DNA of 64,000 nt from Flavobacterium sp. (GCF_027533505.1 NZ_JAPZUB010000008.1:50594-114593), one strand, 5' to 3'; shown: positions 26,097-35,204, counted from the stretch's first letter. Numbers and translations: made by a program. Notes: generated from the letters alone by a model not told the origin.

Positions 26097-28292
26097 ATGA
26101 ATTCCAACGAAATTGACATCCACGCAGCGTTAAAGAAGTATTTTGGATTTTCCCAATTCAAAGGGTTGCAAGAGCGTGTGATTCGAAGTGTGATTGCTAA
26201 GCAGAACACCTTTGTAATTATGCCTACAGGAGGCGGTAAGTCCCTATGTTACCAATTGCCAGCCTTGATTCAGGAAGGTACTGCCATTGTGGTGTCTCCT
26301 TTGATCGCTTTGATGAAAAATCAAGTCGATGCAATTCGCAGTTTGTCGGCGACTGAGGGGGTAGCGCATGTGCTGAATTCTTCCTTAAATAAAACGGAAG
26401 TGAATCAGGTGAAAAAAGATATTGCCACGGGGATAACCAAGTTATTGTATGTGGCCCCAGAATCGCTTACGAAAGAGGAATATGTAGAGTTTTTACAATC
26501 GGTTCCTATTTCTTTTGTCGCCATTGACGAAGCGCATTGTATTTCAGAATGGGGGCATGATTTTCGACCGGAATACCGCAATTTACGTTCAATAATAAAG
26601 CAATTGGGAAATATACCTGTCATTGGTTTGACAGCAACAGCCACGCCCAAAGTGCAAGAAGATATCCTCAAAAATTTGGACATGACCGATGCGACTGTTT
26701 ATAAAGCTTCGTTCAATCGCCCCAATTTGTTTTATGAGGTACGGACCAAAACTAAAAATGTGGAGGCCGACATCATTCGTTTTATTAAACAAAACAAAGG
26801 GAAATCGGGCATTGTCTATTGTTTGAGCCGTAAAAAAGTAGAGGAAATTGCGCAAGTATTGCAGGTGAATGGCATTAGTGCAGTACCGTATCACGCGGGA
26901 CTCGATGCAAAAACCAGGGCCAAACATCAAGATATGTTTTTGATGGAAGATGTTGAAGTGGTGGTGGCAACAATAGCTTTTGGAATGGGAATTGACAAAC
27001 CCGACGTGCGCTTTGTGATTCACCATGATATCCCAAAATCGTTAGAAAGTTATTACCAAGAAACAGGTCGTGCAGGTCGTGACGGTGGGGAAGGCCATTG
27101 TATCGCCTACTACTCCTATAAGGATGTAGAAAAACTGGAGAAGTTTATGGCCGGAAAACCTGTGGCCGAACAAGAAATAGGATTTGCCTTACTGCAAGAA
27201 GTGGTCGCGTATGCCGAGACTTCCATGTCGCGGCGAAAATTTTTACTCCATTATTTTGGAGAAGAATTTGATGCTGAAACAGGCGAAGGTGCTGATATGG
27301 ACGATAATGTGCGCAATCCCAAGTCCAAAACGGAAGCCCAAGCCCAGGTTAAATTGCTTTTAGAAGTCGTACGTGACACCAAGCATTTGTACAAGTCCAA
27401 AGAGATTGTCTTTACTCTTATCGGCCGAGTCAATGCCATTATCAAAGCGCATCGCACCGATACGCAACCCTTTTTTGGGTGTGGAAAAGCATTTGACGAG
27501 CGCTATTGGATGGCGCTGATTCGTCAAGTATTGGTCGACGGATTGTTGCATAAAGATATCGAGACCTATGGGATATTGAAACTATCCGAAAAAGGACATG
27601 CGTTTATCGCTTCTCCGCACTCGTTCATGATGTCGGAAGACCATGAGTATAGTGAAAGTGAGGATGAAACAATCGTTGCCGCTTCCAAAGCCACTGGTAC
27701 TGCTGATGAAACTTTAATGGCCATGTTAAAGGAGTTGCGTAAAAAAGTCGCCAAACAGTTGGGGGTACCTCCGTTTGTGGTATTTCAGGATCCTTCTTTG
27801 GAAGATATGGCATTAAAGTATCCCATTACCATTGATGAGTTGACTAATATTCATGGCGTGGGTGAGGGGAAAGCCAAAAAATACGGTAAAGATTTTGTCG
27901 CCTTAATTGCGCGTTATGTTGCGGATAACGATATTATTCGTCCCGATGATTTGGTGGTGAAATCTACCGGAGCCAATTCGTCGAACAAACTCTATATCAT
28001 TCAAAATATCGACCGTAAATTATCGCTCGAAGATATTGCCTCCGCCAAAGGCATGAATATGGACGCGTTATTAAAAGAAATGGAGCAGATAGTCTATTCG
28101 GGAACCAAGTTGAATATTGGCTATTGGATTGATGAAATACTCGACGAAGACCAACAAGAGGAGATTCATGAGTACTTTATGGAGTCGGAAACCGATCGTA
28201 TTGAAGATGCCTTACGTGAGTTTGACGGCGACTATGATATTGAAGAACTTCGTTTGATGCGAATTAAATTTATCAGCGAAGTAGCGAATTAA
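26097..28292 (+). CDS. recQ: ATP-dependent DNA helicase RecQ
   Basis: The protein is 731 aa. Walker A is MPTGGGKSLCYQLPAL, motif II is VAIDEAHCISEWGHDFRPEY (DEAH), motif III is GLTATATPKVQEDIL, and motif VI is YQETGRAGRDGGEGHCIAYY. A RecQ C-terminal zinc/winged-helix region follows, and an HRDC-like domain is seen at DPSLEDMALKYPITIDEL. RecQ unwinds DNA 3' to 5' in recombinational repair. The C-terminal ~120 residues extend beyond HRDC, as in other Bacteroidota RecQ. Of the expected RecQ zinc-binding cysteines, I did not see the full set. Confidence 0.93.
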   Translation: MNSNEIDIHAALKKYFGFSQFKGLQERVIRSVIAKQNTFVIMPTGGGKSLCYQLPALIQEGTAIVVSPLIALMKNQVDAIRSLSATEGVAHVLNSSLNKTEVNQVKKDIATGITKLLYVAPESLTKEEYVEFLQSVPISFVAIDEAHCISEWGHDFRPEYRNLRSIIKQLGNIPVIGLTATATPKVQEDILKNLDMTDATVYKASFNRPNLFYEVRTKTKNVEADIIRFIKQNKGKSGIVYCLSRKKVEEIAQVLQVNGISAVPYHAGLDAKTRAKHQDMFLMEDVEVVVATIAFGMGIDKPDVRFVIHHDIPKSLESYYQETGRAGRDGGEGHCIAYYSYKDVEKLEKFMAGKPVAEQEIGFALLQEVVAYAETSMSRRKFLLHYFGEEFDAETGEGADMDDNVRNPKSKTEAQAQVKLLLEVVRDTKHLYKSKEIVFTLIGRVNAIIKAHRTDTQPFFGCGKAFDERYWMALIRQVLVDGLLHKDIETYGILKLSEKGHAFIASPHSFMMSEDHEYSESEDETIVAASKATGTADETLMAMLKELRKKVAKQLGVPPFVVFQDPSLEDMALKYPITIDELTNIHGVGEGKAKKYGKDFVALIARYVADNDIIRPDDLVVKSTGANSSNKLYIIQNIDRKLSLEDIASAKGMNMDALLKEMEQIVYSGTKLNIGYWIDEILDEDQQEEIHEYFMESETDRIEDALREFDGDYDIEELRLMRIKFISEVAN

Positions 28293-28310
28293 TTTTTTTA
28301 TAAAACCTAT

Positions 28311-28346
28311 CCAACCGCAATTCGAACAATCGGGTTGCGGTTTTTT
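28311..28346 (+). terminator. Rho-independent terminator after recQ
   Basis: AACCGCAA and TTGCGGTT form an 8-bp stem around a ~13-base loop, followed by six Ts. Confidence 0.75.
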
Positions 28347-28379
28347 ATAACGCATAACTTGCCATTCGGCAGGCAGGCT

Positions 28380-28432
28380 CATAATTCATAACTCATAACT
28401 CATAACTCATAATTCATAATTCATAATTCATA
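28380..28432. repeat. 7-bp tandem repeat (CATAAYT)n
   Basis: Seven units of CATAATT or CATAACT and a partial eighth run head to tail. The right end reaches into the last codons of the minus-strand 79-aa gene. Confidence 0.85.
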
Positions 28433-28660
28433 TACCTCTCCTCGGTGCGGTTTTAATGCATCTCGAACCGCAATCATATGCGATTCTGGAACCACCATGT
28501 AGGCGATGGCATGCATTTCATGCATAATTTCATGCCCGGTTATTTCAAGGGGTAGCTTTTCTATTTGTATATATTCCTTCAAATGAATTTCATGATGTGC
28601 AGCGGTTTTTGCCGATGTAGGACCACGAAAATCCCAAATGAGTTTGATGTTGCGATTCAT
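28421..28660 (-). CDS. Conserved small flavobacterial protein (79 aa)
   Basis: The protein is 79 aa with no signal peptide or membrane helix. It opens MNRNIKLIWDFRGPTSAKTA and holds five histidines in the first two thirds (AAHHEIHLKEYI and GHEIMHEMHAIAYM). HEIMHEMH resembles an HExxH-type arrangement but is probably not a protease in so short a chain. I recall similar small proteins in flavobacteria, always uncharacterised. Its last codons lie in the 7-bp tandem repeat. It is transcribed away from the T9SS cargo gene to its right. Confidence 0.65.
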   Translation of the reverse strand: MNRNIKLIWDFRGPTSAKTAAHHEIHLKEYIQIEKLPLEITGHEIMHEMHAIAYMVVPESHMIAVRDALKPHRGEVYEL

Positions 28661-28696
28661 TAAGTGTTTAATTTTCAGTAGTTATGGGTTTTTTTG

Positions 28697-28704
28697 TATA
28701 TTTG
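28697..28704 (+). promoter_or_regulatory. Candidate -7 promoter of T9SS cargo gene
   Basis: TATATTTG matches TAnnTTTG and ends 18 bases before the ATG at 28723. It makes an in-frame start at 28684 unlikely. Confidence 0.5.
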
Positions 28705-28722
28705 AAAAAACAAACAAAACCA

Positions 28723-30246
28723 ATGAAACAAAAGTACATTTTAATTCTATTATTTATGCTTCTTAGCATCAATTATAGCAAGGCCCAAGGAAACTACTCA
28801 GTAAATTCATTTCCTTATGTTTCCTACCAAGGAACTTTGACTAATATCAATACTAACGATGATATGTGTTCTGGATTGATTCCCCTTCCTTTTTCGTTTG
28901 ATTACTATGGTACAACTTACAATCAAGTAGTGATTAGTACCAATGGATATATTGATTTTAGAAGTTCGAGTGCAAATTTATTTTCACCGTTTTCCTTTTC
29001 AATAGCTATTCCAAATACTACATTCCCCGTAAAAAATTCTATTCTTGGAGCTTATCAAGATTTGTATAACACATCAGGAGGTTTTATAGGATATAGTACT
29101 TATGGAACAGCGCCCTATAGAAAATTTGTGGTATATTATTATCAAAATGCATTATTTGCATGTTCTGCTTCACGAAGTACGTTTCAAATTGTATTGCATG
29201 AAACCTCCAATCTCATTGACATTATTCTTATCGATAAACAGGCTTGTGCGAATATGAATTCGGGTCGCACCGTAACGGGGCTTATAGATGCTACAGGGGC
29301 TAATGGGATTGCACCTCCGGGTCGTAATACTGGATTCTGGACAGCATCACAAGAAGCGTGGCGATTTTCAAGACCGGGGTATTATGCCAATTACAGTTAT
29401 GTTGTTTGTGACCCTAACAACGATGGAATCGGAGAATACCTTTTGACAACTCTTCAAAATGATTTGGCTCCTTCCAATCCGTCGTCTGTTGCATTATATC
29501 AAACGTTAACAGATGCAACTCTTCAATCCAATCCAATCACTGGGTCAGTCTATACCTCGAATTCTTCCAATCAAGTGGTTTATGCGGTTTTTAATGGGCA
29601 AATCAAACCCGTGACGTTACAGGCTATTGATTGTGCCATCGATGCGGATGCTGATACGGTGCCTACTGCTTTGGAAGATTTGAATGGCGATACGAATTTG
29701 GCTAATGACGATACGGATGGTGATGGAATTCCAAATTACGCCGATAATGATGATGATGGTGATATGATTCTTACTAATCTAGAATACGTATTCCCTCGAA
29801 TGAATGCCAATACGGTGCAAAATTCATTGTTAGATACCGATGCTGATGGTGTTCCCAATTATTTGGATAATGATGATGATGGAGATGGGGTTTTAACCTA
29901 TTTAGAAGATTATAATGGAAATGGTAATCCCGCTGACGATGACACCAATGGCAATGGAACTCCTGATTATATGGAAAGTAATGTGGCTTTAGGGACCACC
30001 GAACTCACAGCAGGAATCATTGGGGTTTATCCAAATCCGGTTCAAGACGTATTGTACATTCAGAATGATCAAAATATACCCCTTCAATCCATTGCGATAT
30101 ATAATGTACAAGGAACATTGGTAAAAAATATTGCTCATGCGTCAACACTTTCCTCCATTCCAGTGAATGAATTGGCTTCTGGCTTATATTTAATTCAATG
30201 GAACACAGATAATGGAGTTGCTACTACCAAGTTTATGAAACAATAA
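28723..30246 (+). CDS. Secreted protein with T9SS type A sorting domain and calcium-binding repeats
   Basis: The protein is 507 aa. The signal peptide MKQKYILILLFMLLSINYSKAQ is followed by a beta-rich region of about 280 residues with no recognised domain. From about residue 310 there are Asp-rich, thrombospondin type 3-like repeats (DADADTVPTALEDLNGD, DTDGDGIPNYADNDDDGD, DTDADGVPNYLDNDDDGDG). The last ~75 residues (GVYPNPVQDVLYIQN ... LASGLYLIQW ... KFMKQ) form a type A T9SS C-terminal sorting domain. It should be exported by the T9SS and attached to or released from the surface. The ligand is unknown. A terminator follows directly. Confidence 0.88.
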   Translation: MKQKYILILLFMLLSINYSKAQGNYSVNSFPYVSYQGTLTNINTNDDMCSGLIPLPFSFDYYGTTYNQVVISTNGYIDFRSSSANLFSPFSFSIAIPNTTFPVKNSILGAYQDLYNTSGGFIGYSTYGTAPYRKFVVYYYQNALFACSASRSTFQIVLHETSNLIDIILIDKQACANMNSGRTVTGLIDATGANGIAPPGRNTGFWTASQEAWRFSRPGYYANYSYVVCDPNNDGIGEYLLTTLQNDLAPSNPSSVALYQTLTDATLQSNPITGSVYTSNSSNQVVYAVFNGQIKPVTLQAIDCAIDADADTVPTALEDLNGDTNLANDDTDGDGIPNYADNDDDGDMILTNLEYVFPRMNANTVQNSLLDTDADGVPNYLDNDDDGDGVLTYLEDYNGNGNPADDDTNGNGTPDYMESNVALGTTELTAGIIGVYPNPVQDVLYIQNDQNIPLQSIAIYNVQGTLVKNIAHASTLSSIPVNELASGLYLIQWNTDNGVATTKFMKQ

Positions 30247-30266
30247 CACATCAATATTTATATTTT

Positions 30267-30294
30267 TAAGTCGGTTGTATGACCGACTTTTTTT
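30267..30294 (+). terminator. Rho-independent terminator after T9SS cargo gene
   Basis: AAGTCGGT and ACCGACTT form an 8-bp stem with a 6-base loop, followed by a T-run. An in-frame start for the next gene at 30279 would fall inside it. Confidence 0.85.
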
Positions 30295-30314
30295 ATAATT
30301 CAAAAAAATCACCC

Positions 30315-31382
30315 ATGAACTTTCGCATAACTAGCATAGCTTTTCTTTTCACTCTTTTCGGAAAAGCACAAGAATTGACACTCGATCGTGCCAACGGTTT
30401 AGCCCGTTTGCCCTTAAAATGTTTGCAACAAGAATATCCTAATAAGTTAAATCAATTACTCCTCGATGCCAGTGAATTGGGCTCTCCCAAAACGTTACAT
30501 CCTGCCTTTTACGGCTGTTTTGATTGGCATTCGGCTGTGCATGGGCATTGGAGTTTAGTCTATTTGTTGAATCATTTTCCGCAATTAGACAACCGAAATC
30601 AAATTATAGAAAAACTACAAACTAATCTTAGCAAAGCCAATATTGAAGCTGAAATTGCGTATTTATCCAAAAAGCATGAGCAATCGTTTGAGCGAACCTA
30701 TGGATGGGCATGGGTGCTAAAGTTGCAGATGGAGTTGGAACGCAGTAAAGATGCCACATTAAATGCGTTGGGGGAAAACTTAAAACCGCTTTCTCAATTG
30801 TTGTGTGAGCGTTATATTGAATTTTTACCCAAACTAAATTATGCCCTTCGCGTGGGAACGCACACCAACACAGCCTTTGGAATGGCATTAGCATGGGATT
30901 ATGCCGTTTATTCCAATAACATAGCCTTACAACAATGTTTACGTCACAACGCGCTTCGTCTTTTCTTAAACGATCAAGATTGCCCGTTTGCATGGGAGCC
31001 CAGCGGAACGGATTTTCTCTCGCCATGTATGGAAGAAATTGGATTGATGCAACGCATTATGGAGCCAAAAGCATTTTTGAAATGGTTAAAAGCCTTTGCA
31101 CCCGATTTATTTCGCAAAAATTATACTTGGGCCCCCGGAAGGGTAAGCGATCGCACCGATGGTCATCTCGTACATTTAGATGGTTTAAATTTTAGTCGGG
31201 CGTGGAATTTATATTATTTAGCCCATGCTTTTCCTAAAGAATTATCCCATTTGAAAGCGTTAGCACAAAGTCACCTCAATTTCTCTTTACCGGCCATTGT
31301 GGATGGCAATTACGAAGGCGAACATTGGTTGGCTTCTTTTGCTTTGTATGCTTTTGAAGTCCAAGGAACGTTAGAAAAGTAG
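30315..31382 (+). CDS. DUF2891 family secreted protein
   Basis: The protein is 355 aa with a signal peptide (MNFRITSIAFLFTLFGKAQ). The conserved block LHPAFYGCFDWHSAVHGHWS near residue 70 matches DUF2891. Further family-like segments are ERTYGWAWVLKLQMEL, HTNTAFGMALAWDYA and CPFAWEPSGTDFLSPCMEE. The repeated His/Trp-rich blocks suggest an alpha/alpha-barrel-like fold, perhaps acting on sugars, but the function is not established. The ATG at 30315 is used because 30279 lies within a terminator hairpin. Confidence 0.8.
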   Translation: MNFRITSIAFLFTLFGKAQELTLDRANGLARLPLKCLQQEYPNKLNQLLLDASELGSPKTLHPAFYGCFDWHSAVHGHWSLVYLLNHFPQLDNRNQIIEKLQTNLSKANIEAEIAYLSKKHEQSFERTYGWAWVLKLQMELERSKDATLNALGENLKPLSQLLCERYIEFLPKLNYALRVGTHTNTAFGMALAWDYAVYSNNIALQQCLRHNALRLFLNDQDCPFAWEPSGTDFLSPCMEEIGLMQRIMEPKAFLKWLKAFAPDLFRKNYTWAPGRVSDRTDGHLVHLDGLNFSRAWNLYYLAHAFPKELSHLKALAQSHLNFSLPAIVDGNYEGEHWLASFALYAFEVQGTLEK

Positions 31383-31390
31383 TACTTTTG
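31383..31390 (+). promoter_or_regulatory. Candidate -7 promoter element at an almost leaderless gene
   Basis: TACTTTTG matches TAnnTTTG but ends only 4 bases before the ATG at 31395. If used, the mRNA would be nearly leaderless; otherwise the match is chance. Confidence 0.3.
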
Positions 31391-31394
31391 CTCC

Positions 31395-32972
31395 ATGCCA
31401 CGAGAACTTCAGTTTCAAGTTACACCCGAAATAGCTGCTCAGCCTGAGTTGTTGCATAGACATGTGGCACGTTTAGTACAGGTAACGGAAGCGGAAATCG
31501 AACATGTAATTATTCAAAAACGAAGTATTGATGCCCGTCAAAAGGCGATTAAAATCAATATTAAAGCCACGATTTACTTTTTAGGGGAATCATTAACTGA
31601 GGAAGCAATTCGCTTACCCGATTATCCCAATGTATCCCATAAAACGCCTGTCATTGTAGTAGGTGCAGGTCCTGCTGGATTATTCGCTGCACTGCAATTA
31701 ATCGAATTGGGTTTGAAGCCCATCATTATTGAACGTGGGAAAGACGTGCGCGGCCGCCGTAGGGACTTGAAAGCCATCAATCGCGATCATGTGGTGGATG
31801 AAGATTCTAATTATTGTTTTGGCGAAGGAGGGGCTGGAACGTATTCCGATGGGAAATTGTATACCCGTTCCAAAAAACGCGGTGATGTGGATCGCATTCT
31901 CCGACTTTTGGTTGGTTTTGGAGCTTCTCCTGAAATTTTAGTCGAAGCGCATCCGCATATTGGAACCAATAAATTACCGCAAATTATTCAAGATATACGC
32001 CAAGCGATTATCCATTTTGGGGGCGAAGTGTTGTTTGAATCACGCGTAACGGATATTTTGGTTACTCAAGGCGAAGTACAAGGGGTGGAACTCCAAAATG
32101 GCCAGCGTATTGAAGCCAAAAAAATGATTTTGGCCACCGGGCATTCGGCCCGCGATATTTTCGAGTTACTCGATCGAAAAAAAATCCTCATCGAAGCCAA
32201 GCCTTTTGCTCTTGGCGTTCGCGCAGAACATCCACAAACCTTAATTGACCAAATTCAATATTCCTGTGATTTTCGGGGGGATTACTTACCGCCTGCACCG
32301 TACTCGATAGTGAAGCAAGTCAACGGACGCGGGATGTATTCGTTTTGTATGTGTCCCGGGGGGGTCATAGCGCCATGTGCGACGAGTCCGGGCGAAGTAG
32401 TTACCAACGGGTGGTCGCCCTCAAAACGCGATCAAGCTACAGCCAACTCTGGGATTGTAGTGGAATTGCGTTTGGAGGATTTCAAACCCTTTGCCAAATT
32501 TGGACCTTTAGCGGGGATGGAATTTCAAAAAGATATCGAACAGCGTGCTTTTCGATTGGCGGGTCAAACGCAGCGAGTTCCGGCCCAACGCATGGTTGAT
32601 TTTTCACAAAAAAAGGTGTCCGTCGATATTCCCAAAACCTCCTATGTGCCGGGTACAACTTCGGTAGAGTTGGGTGACGTCTTTCCGTCTTTTTTAACCC
32701 AAATTATGCGGGAAGGCTTTGTACACTTTGGAAAATCGATGAAAGGCTATTTTACCAATGACGCCATTTTGCATGCTCCCGAAAGTCGTACTTCTTCCCC
32801 CGTGCGGATTCCGCGCGATCCCTATACGTTAGAACATCTTCAAATTAAAGGCTTGTATCCTTGCGGTGAAGGTGCAGGGTATGCTGGGGGTATTATTTCT
32901 GCGGCTATTGATGGGGAGAAATGTGCACTTAAAATTGCTGAATCGTTGACCAAAAAATACCCCAAAGAGTAG
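31395..32972 (+). CDS. FAD-dependent dehydrogenase-like protein (COG2509 type)
   Basis: The protein is 525 aa. An N-terminal ~90-residue domain (RELQFQVTPEIAAQPELL, then IQKRSIDARQKAIKINI) precedes a Rossmann FAD-binding site, VIVVGAGPAGLFAALQLIE followed by IIIERGKDVRGRRRD. GEGGAGTYSDGKLYTR is a strongly conserved element of this uncharacterised family, as is FCMCPGGVIAPCATSPGEVV. The closing GLYPCGEGAGYAGGIISAA is the C-terminal FAD contact. It probably acts as a flavin oxidoreductase in the cytoplasm. The substrate is unknown. It is convergent with the Msr gene. Confidence 0.85.
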   Translation: MPRELQFQVTPEIAAQPELLHRHVARLVQVTEAEIEHVIIQKRSIDARQKAIKINIKATIYFLGESLTEEAIRLPDYPNVSHKTPVIVVGAGPAGLFAALQLIELGLKPIIIERGKDVRGRRRDLKAINRDHVVDEDSNYCFGEGGAGTYSDGKLYTRSKKRGDVDRILRLLVGFGASPEILVEAHPHIGTNKLPQIIQDIRQAIIHFGGEVLFESRVTDILVTQGEVQGVELQNGQRIEAKKMILATGHSARDIFELLDRKKILIEAKPFALGVRAEHPQTLIDQIQYSCDFRGDYLPPAPYSIVKQVNGRGMYSFCMCPGGVIAPCATSPGEVVTNGWSPSKRDQATANSGIVVELRLEDFKPFAKFGPLAGMEFQKDIEQRAFRLAGQTQRVPAQRMVDFSQKKVSVDIPKTSYVPGTTSVELGDVFPSFLTQIMREGFVHFGKSMKGYFTNDAILHAPESRTSSPVRIPRDPYTLEHLQIKGLYPCGEGAGYAGGIISAAIDGEKCALKIAESLTKKYPKE

Positions 32973-32997
32973 CTAACTTTTTGGGGCTTATCAATTA

Positions 32998-34101
32998 CTA
33001 TATCTTCTTATTTTTCAGACGATCTTTAAACACTTTTTCAAATTTTTCCACTTTGGGGCGAACAACCATTTGACAATAGGGTTTGTTAGCATTGTTGGCA
33101 TAGTAATTTTGATGGTACTCCTCTGCCGCCCAGAATTTTTTGAGGGGTTCTAATGAGGTTACAATCTTCGAAGGATATACGTTTTTAAAGTTCAATTCGT
33201 CAATTAATGCTTGCGCTTCCTTTTTTTCATCCTCATTTTTATAAAAAATTACAGAACGGTATTGGGTACCTACATCACCTCCTTGTCGGTTGAGTGTCGT
33301 GGGGTCATGTACCGTGAAGAACACTTGATAGATTTCATCCAAACTTGTAACATTAGGATTGTAGGTGATTTCAACTACTTCTGCAGCTCCCGTTCGGCCG
33401 GTACAAACTTCTTCATAACTCGGATTCTCTACAGTGCCTCCTGCATAGCCTGAAACCACTTTTTCAACCCCATTCAAATTTTGGTACACGGCTTCCACAC
33501 ACCAAAAACAACCACCTCCTAAGACTACCGTTTTCAATTGTGCTGCTTTTTCAGCCGAATCAGGAACAAAATCAAGCGAAACGGCATTCATACAATAGCG
33601 TTTTCCCGTGGGTTCAGGTCCGTCGTCAAACAAATGGCCTAAGTGGCTGTCACAACGGCTGCATAAGGCCTCCACCCGCTGCATACCATACGAATTATCG
33701 GGTCGGAACCAAATGCTTTTAGGATTGTCTTGTTCAAAGAAACTAGGCCACCCGCAACTGCTGACAAATTTTTGCTGGGAGCGAAATAGTTTGTTGCCAC
33801 AAGCTGCACAATAATAGGTGCCTTTGGTTTCACTCTTCCACATCGAACCCGTAAAGGCACGCTCGGTATCGGCATGACGGGCTACTTCGTAAAGGTCGGG
33901 GGGAAGCACTTTTTTCCATTCGGCATCAGATAAAACAAGTTTGCTCGTATCCGTGTTAGAGTAATACGGATTTTCGGGTTTTTGAATTGTATTTTCCATC
34001 GTCGTTTTTTTTGTTTTTTGGGATTGTTGTGGCTGGTTTTGGCCACATGCTGTTGTGGACAATAAGCTTAAACTGAGTAATAAACTATATATTTTTTTCA
34101 T
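32998..34101 (-). CDS. Bifunctional methionine sulfoxide reductase (MsrB-MsrA), lipoprotein
   Basis: The protein is 367 aa. The signal LLSLSLLSTTACGQ ends in a lipobox-like Cys, so it is probably a lipoprotein. The MsrB domain comes first, with two zinc CxxC pairs (CAACGNKLF, CSRCDSHLGHLF) and the catalytic Cys in KRYCMNAVSLDF. The MsrA domain follows with GGGCFWCVEAVYQNLNG. The two domains reduce the R and S forms of methionine sulfoxide in envelope proteins. B before A is the reverse of the order in many fusions. The start at 34101 is supported by the -7 element at 34122-34129; the longer ORF start (34137) lies upstream of it. Confidence 0.92.
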   Translation of the reverse strand: MKKIYSLLLSLSLLSTTACGQNQPQQSQKTKKTTMENTIQKPENPYYSNTDTSKLVLSDAEWKKVLPPDLYEVARHADTERAFTGSMWKSETKGTYYCAACGNKLFRSQQKFVSSCGWPSFFEQDNPKSIWFRPDNSYGMQRVEALCSRCDSHLGHLFDDGPEPTGKRYCMNAVSLDFVPDSAEKAAQLKTVVLGGGCFWCVEAVYQNLNGVEKVVSGYAGGTVENPSYEEVCTGRTGAAEVVEITYNPNVTSLDEIYQVFFTVHDPTTLNRQGGDVGTQYRSVIFYKNEDEKKEAQALIDELNFKNVYPSKIVTSLEPLKKFWAAEEYHQNYYANNANKPYCQMVVRPKVEKFEKVFKDRLKNKKI

Positions 34102-34121
34102 ATTTTCAATGCTTTTCAATA

Positions 34122-34129
34122 CAAAGGTA
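34122..34129 (-). promoter_or_regulatory. Candidate -7 promoter of the msrBA gene
   Basis: Minus-strand TACCTTTG matches TAnnTTTG, 20 bases before the ATG at 34101. A TTG lies about 16 bases upstream of it. Confidence 0.5.
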
Positions 34130-34236
34130 TCAAGCAAATACGTTTCAATTCGTAATTTAGTTTACAAAGGGCGATGCTTTAAGGAAAGTTTAACGCTTGT
34201 TTGTAAAGCTTCGACAAAATTACCCGAGAATTGTTG

Positions 34237-34244
34237 TACTTTTG
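34237..34244 (+). promoter_or_regulatory. Candidate -7 promoter of idi-queD-peroxiredoxin run
   Basis: TACTTTTG matches TAnnTTTG and ends 17 bases before the idi ATG at 34262. It rules against the much longer upstream ORF start. Confidence 0.5.
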
Positions 34245-34261
34245 ACCCTAGACATCCCGCT

Positions 34262-34789
34262 ATGAAAGAAGAACAAGTCATTTTAGTCAACGCCAACGAT
34301 GAGCCTATTGGTTTGATGAACAAGTTGGAAGCCCACGAAAAAGCCGTGTTACACCGTGCCTTTTCTGTTTTTGTATTAAACGATAAAAATGAAGTGATGT
34401 TGCAACAACGAGCCCATCATAAGTATCATTCTCCTTTACTTTGGACCAATACTTGTTGCAGTCATCAACGGGCGGGTGAAACGAATATTCAAGCGGGTAA
34501 AAGACGTTTGGAGGAGGAAATGGGTTTTGTAACCGAATTGAAAGAATTGTTCCATTTTATTTACAAAGCGCCTTTCGATAATGGGTTGACTGAACACGAA
34601 TTGGACCATGTGATGATTGGGTATTATAATGGTGAACCGGCCATCAATCCTGAAGAAGTAGAGCGTTGGAAATGGATGGATATCGAGGCCATCCGTGAAG
34701 ACATGAAAAACCAACCTGAGATTTATACCGTATGGTTTAAAATCATATTTGACGAATTTTATCATTACCTCGAAGACCATAAATTATAA
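34262..34789 (+). CDS. idi: Isopentenyl-diphosphate delta-isomerase, type 1
   Basis: The protein is 175 aa, a Nudix-fold enzyme. The catalytic cysteine lies in WTNTCCSHQRAGE, and the metal site in GKRRLEEEMGF and the LTEHELDHVMIGYYNGEP block. It interconverts IPP and DMAPP for isoprenoid synthesis, including the undecaprenyl carrier used by the polysaccharide locus. The ATG at 34262 gives the normal length and follows a promoter-like element. It precedes queD by 2 bases. Confidence 0.93.
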   Translation: MKEEQVILVNANDEPIGLMNKLEAHEKAVLHRAFSVFVLNDKNEVMLQQRAHHKYHSPLLWTNTCCSHQRAGETNIQAGKRRLEEEMGFVTELKELFHFIYKAPFDNGLTEHELDHVMIGYYNGEPAINPEEVERWKWMDIEAIREDMKNQPEIYTVWFKIIFDEFYHYLEDHKL

Positions 34790-34791
34790 TC

Positions 34792-35202
34792 ATGCGCGTT
34801 ACTGTATCCCGAAAAGCCCATTTCAACGCTGCGCATCGTTTGTATCGAAAAGATTGGACGATGGAGCAAAACCAAGCGGTATTTGGCAAATGCAATAATC
34901 CCAATTTTCACGGCCACAATTACGAACTTATTGTTTCTGTAACTGGAGAAATCGACCCAGAAACGGGGTATGTGATCGATGTAAAGATTATTTCCGACTT
35001 GGTGAAAACCCTTGTCGAGGATGCATTCGACCACAAAAACCTTAATTTGGATGTACCCGAATTTCAAGAGTTGAATCCGACTGCTGAAAATATTGCCGTC
35101 GTGATTTGGCAGAAACTACGTCCTCATATCGGTTTGGATAAAGATTTAGAAGTGGTGTTGTATGAAACGCCACGTAACTTTGTGACCTTTAAAGGGAATT
35201 AA
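34792..35202 (+). CDS. queD: 6-carboxytetrahydropterin synthase-like protein
   Basis: The protein is 136 aa. Zinc histidines appear in KAHFNAAHRL and NNPNFHGHNYEL, and the catalytic cysteine in FGKCNNPNFHG. DAFDHKNLNLD and NPTAENIAVVIW complete the family pattern, with the C-terminal Glu in VVLYETPRN. QueD makes the precursor of preQ0 in queuosine synthesis, consistent with tgt being present in this window at 40726-41856. A dihydroneopterin-type PTPS activity is an alternative. It lies between idi and a peroxiredoxin gene with 2-base gaps. Confidence 0.88.
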   Translation: MRVTVSRKAHFNAAHRLYRKDWTMEQNQAVFGKCNNPNFHGHNYELIVSVTGEIDPETGYVIDVKIISDLVKTLVEDAFDHKNLNLDVPEFQELNPTAENIAVVIWQKLRPHIGLDKDLEVVLYETPRNFVTFKGN

Positions 35203-35204
35203 TC

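Noticed and set aside
28380..28432. CRISPR array
   Set aside because: The units are 7 bases long, head to tail with no spacers.
30628..31026. Minus-strand frame of 132 codons
   Set aside because: It is a shadow of the DUF2891 gene, with its sequence composition explained by the opposite strand.
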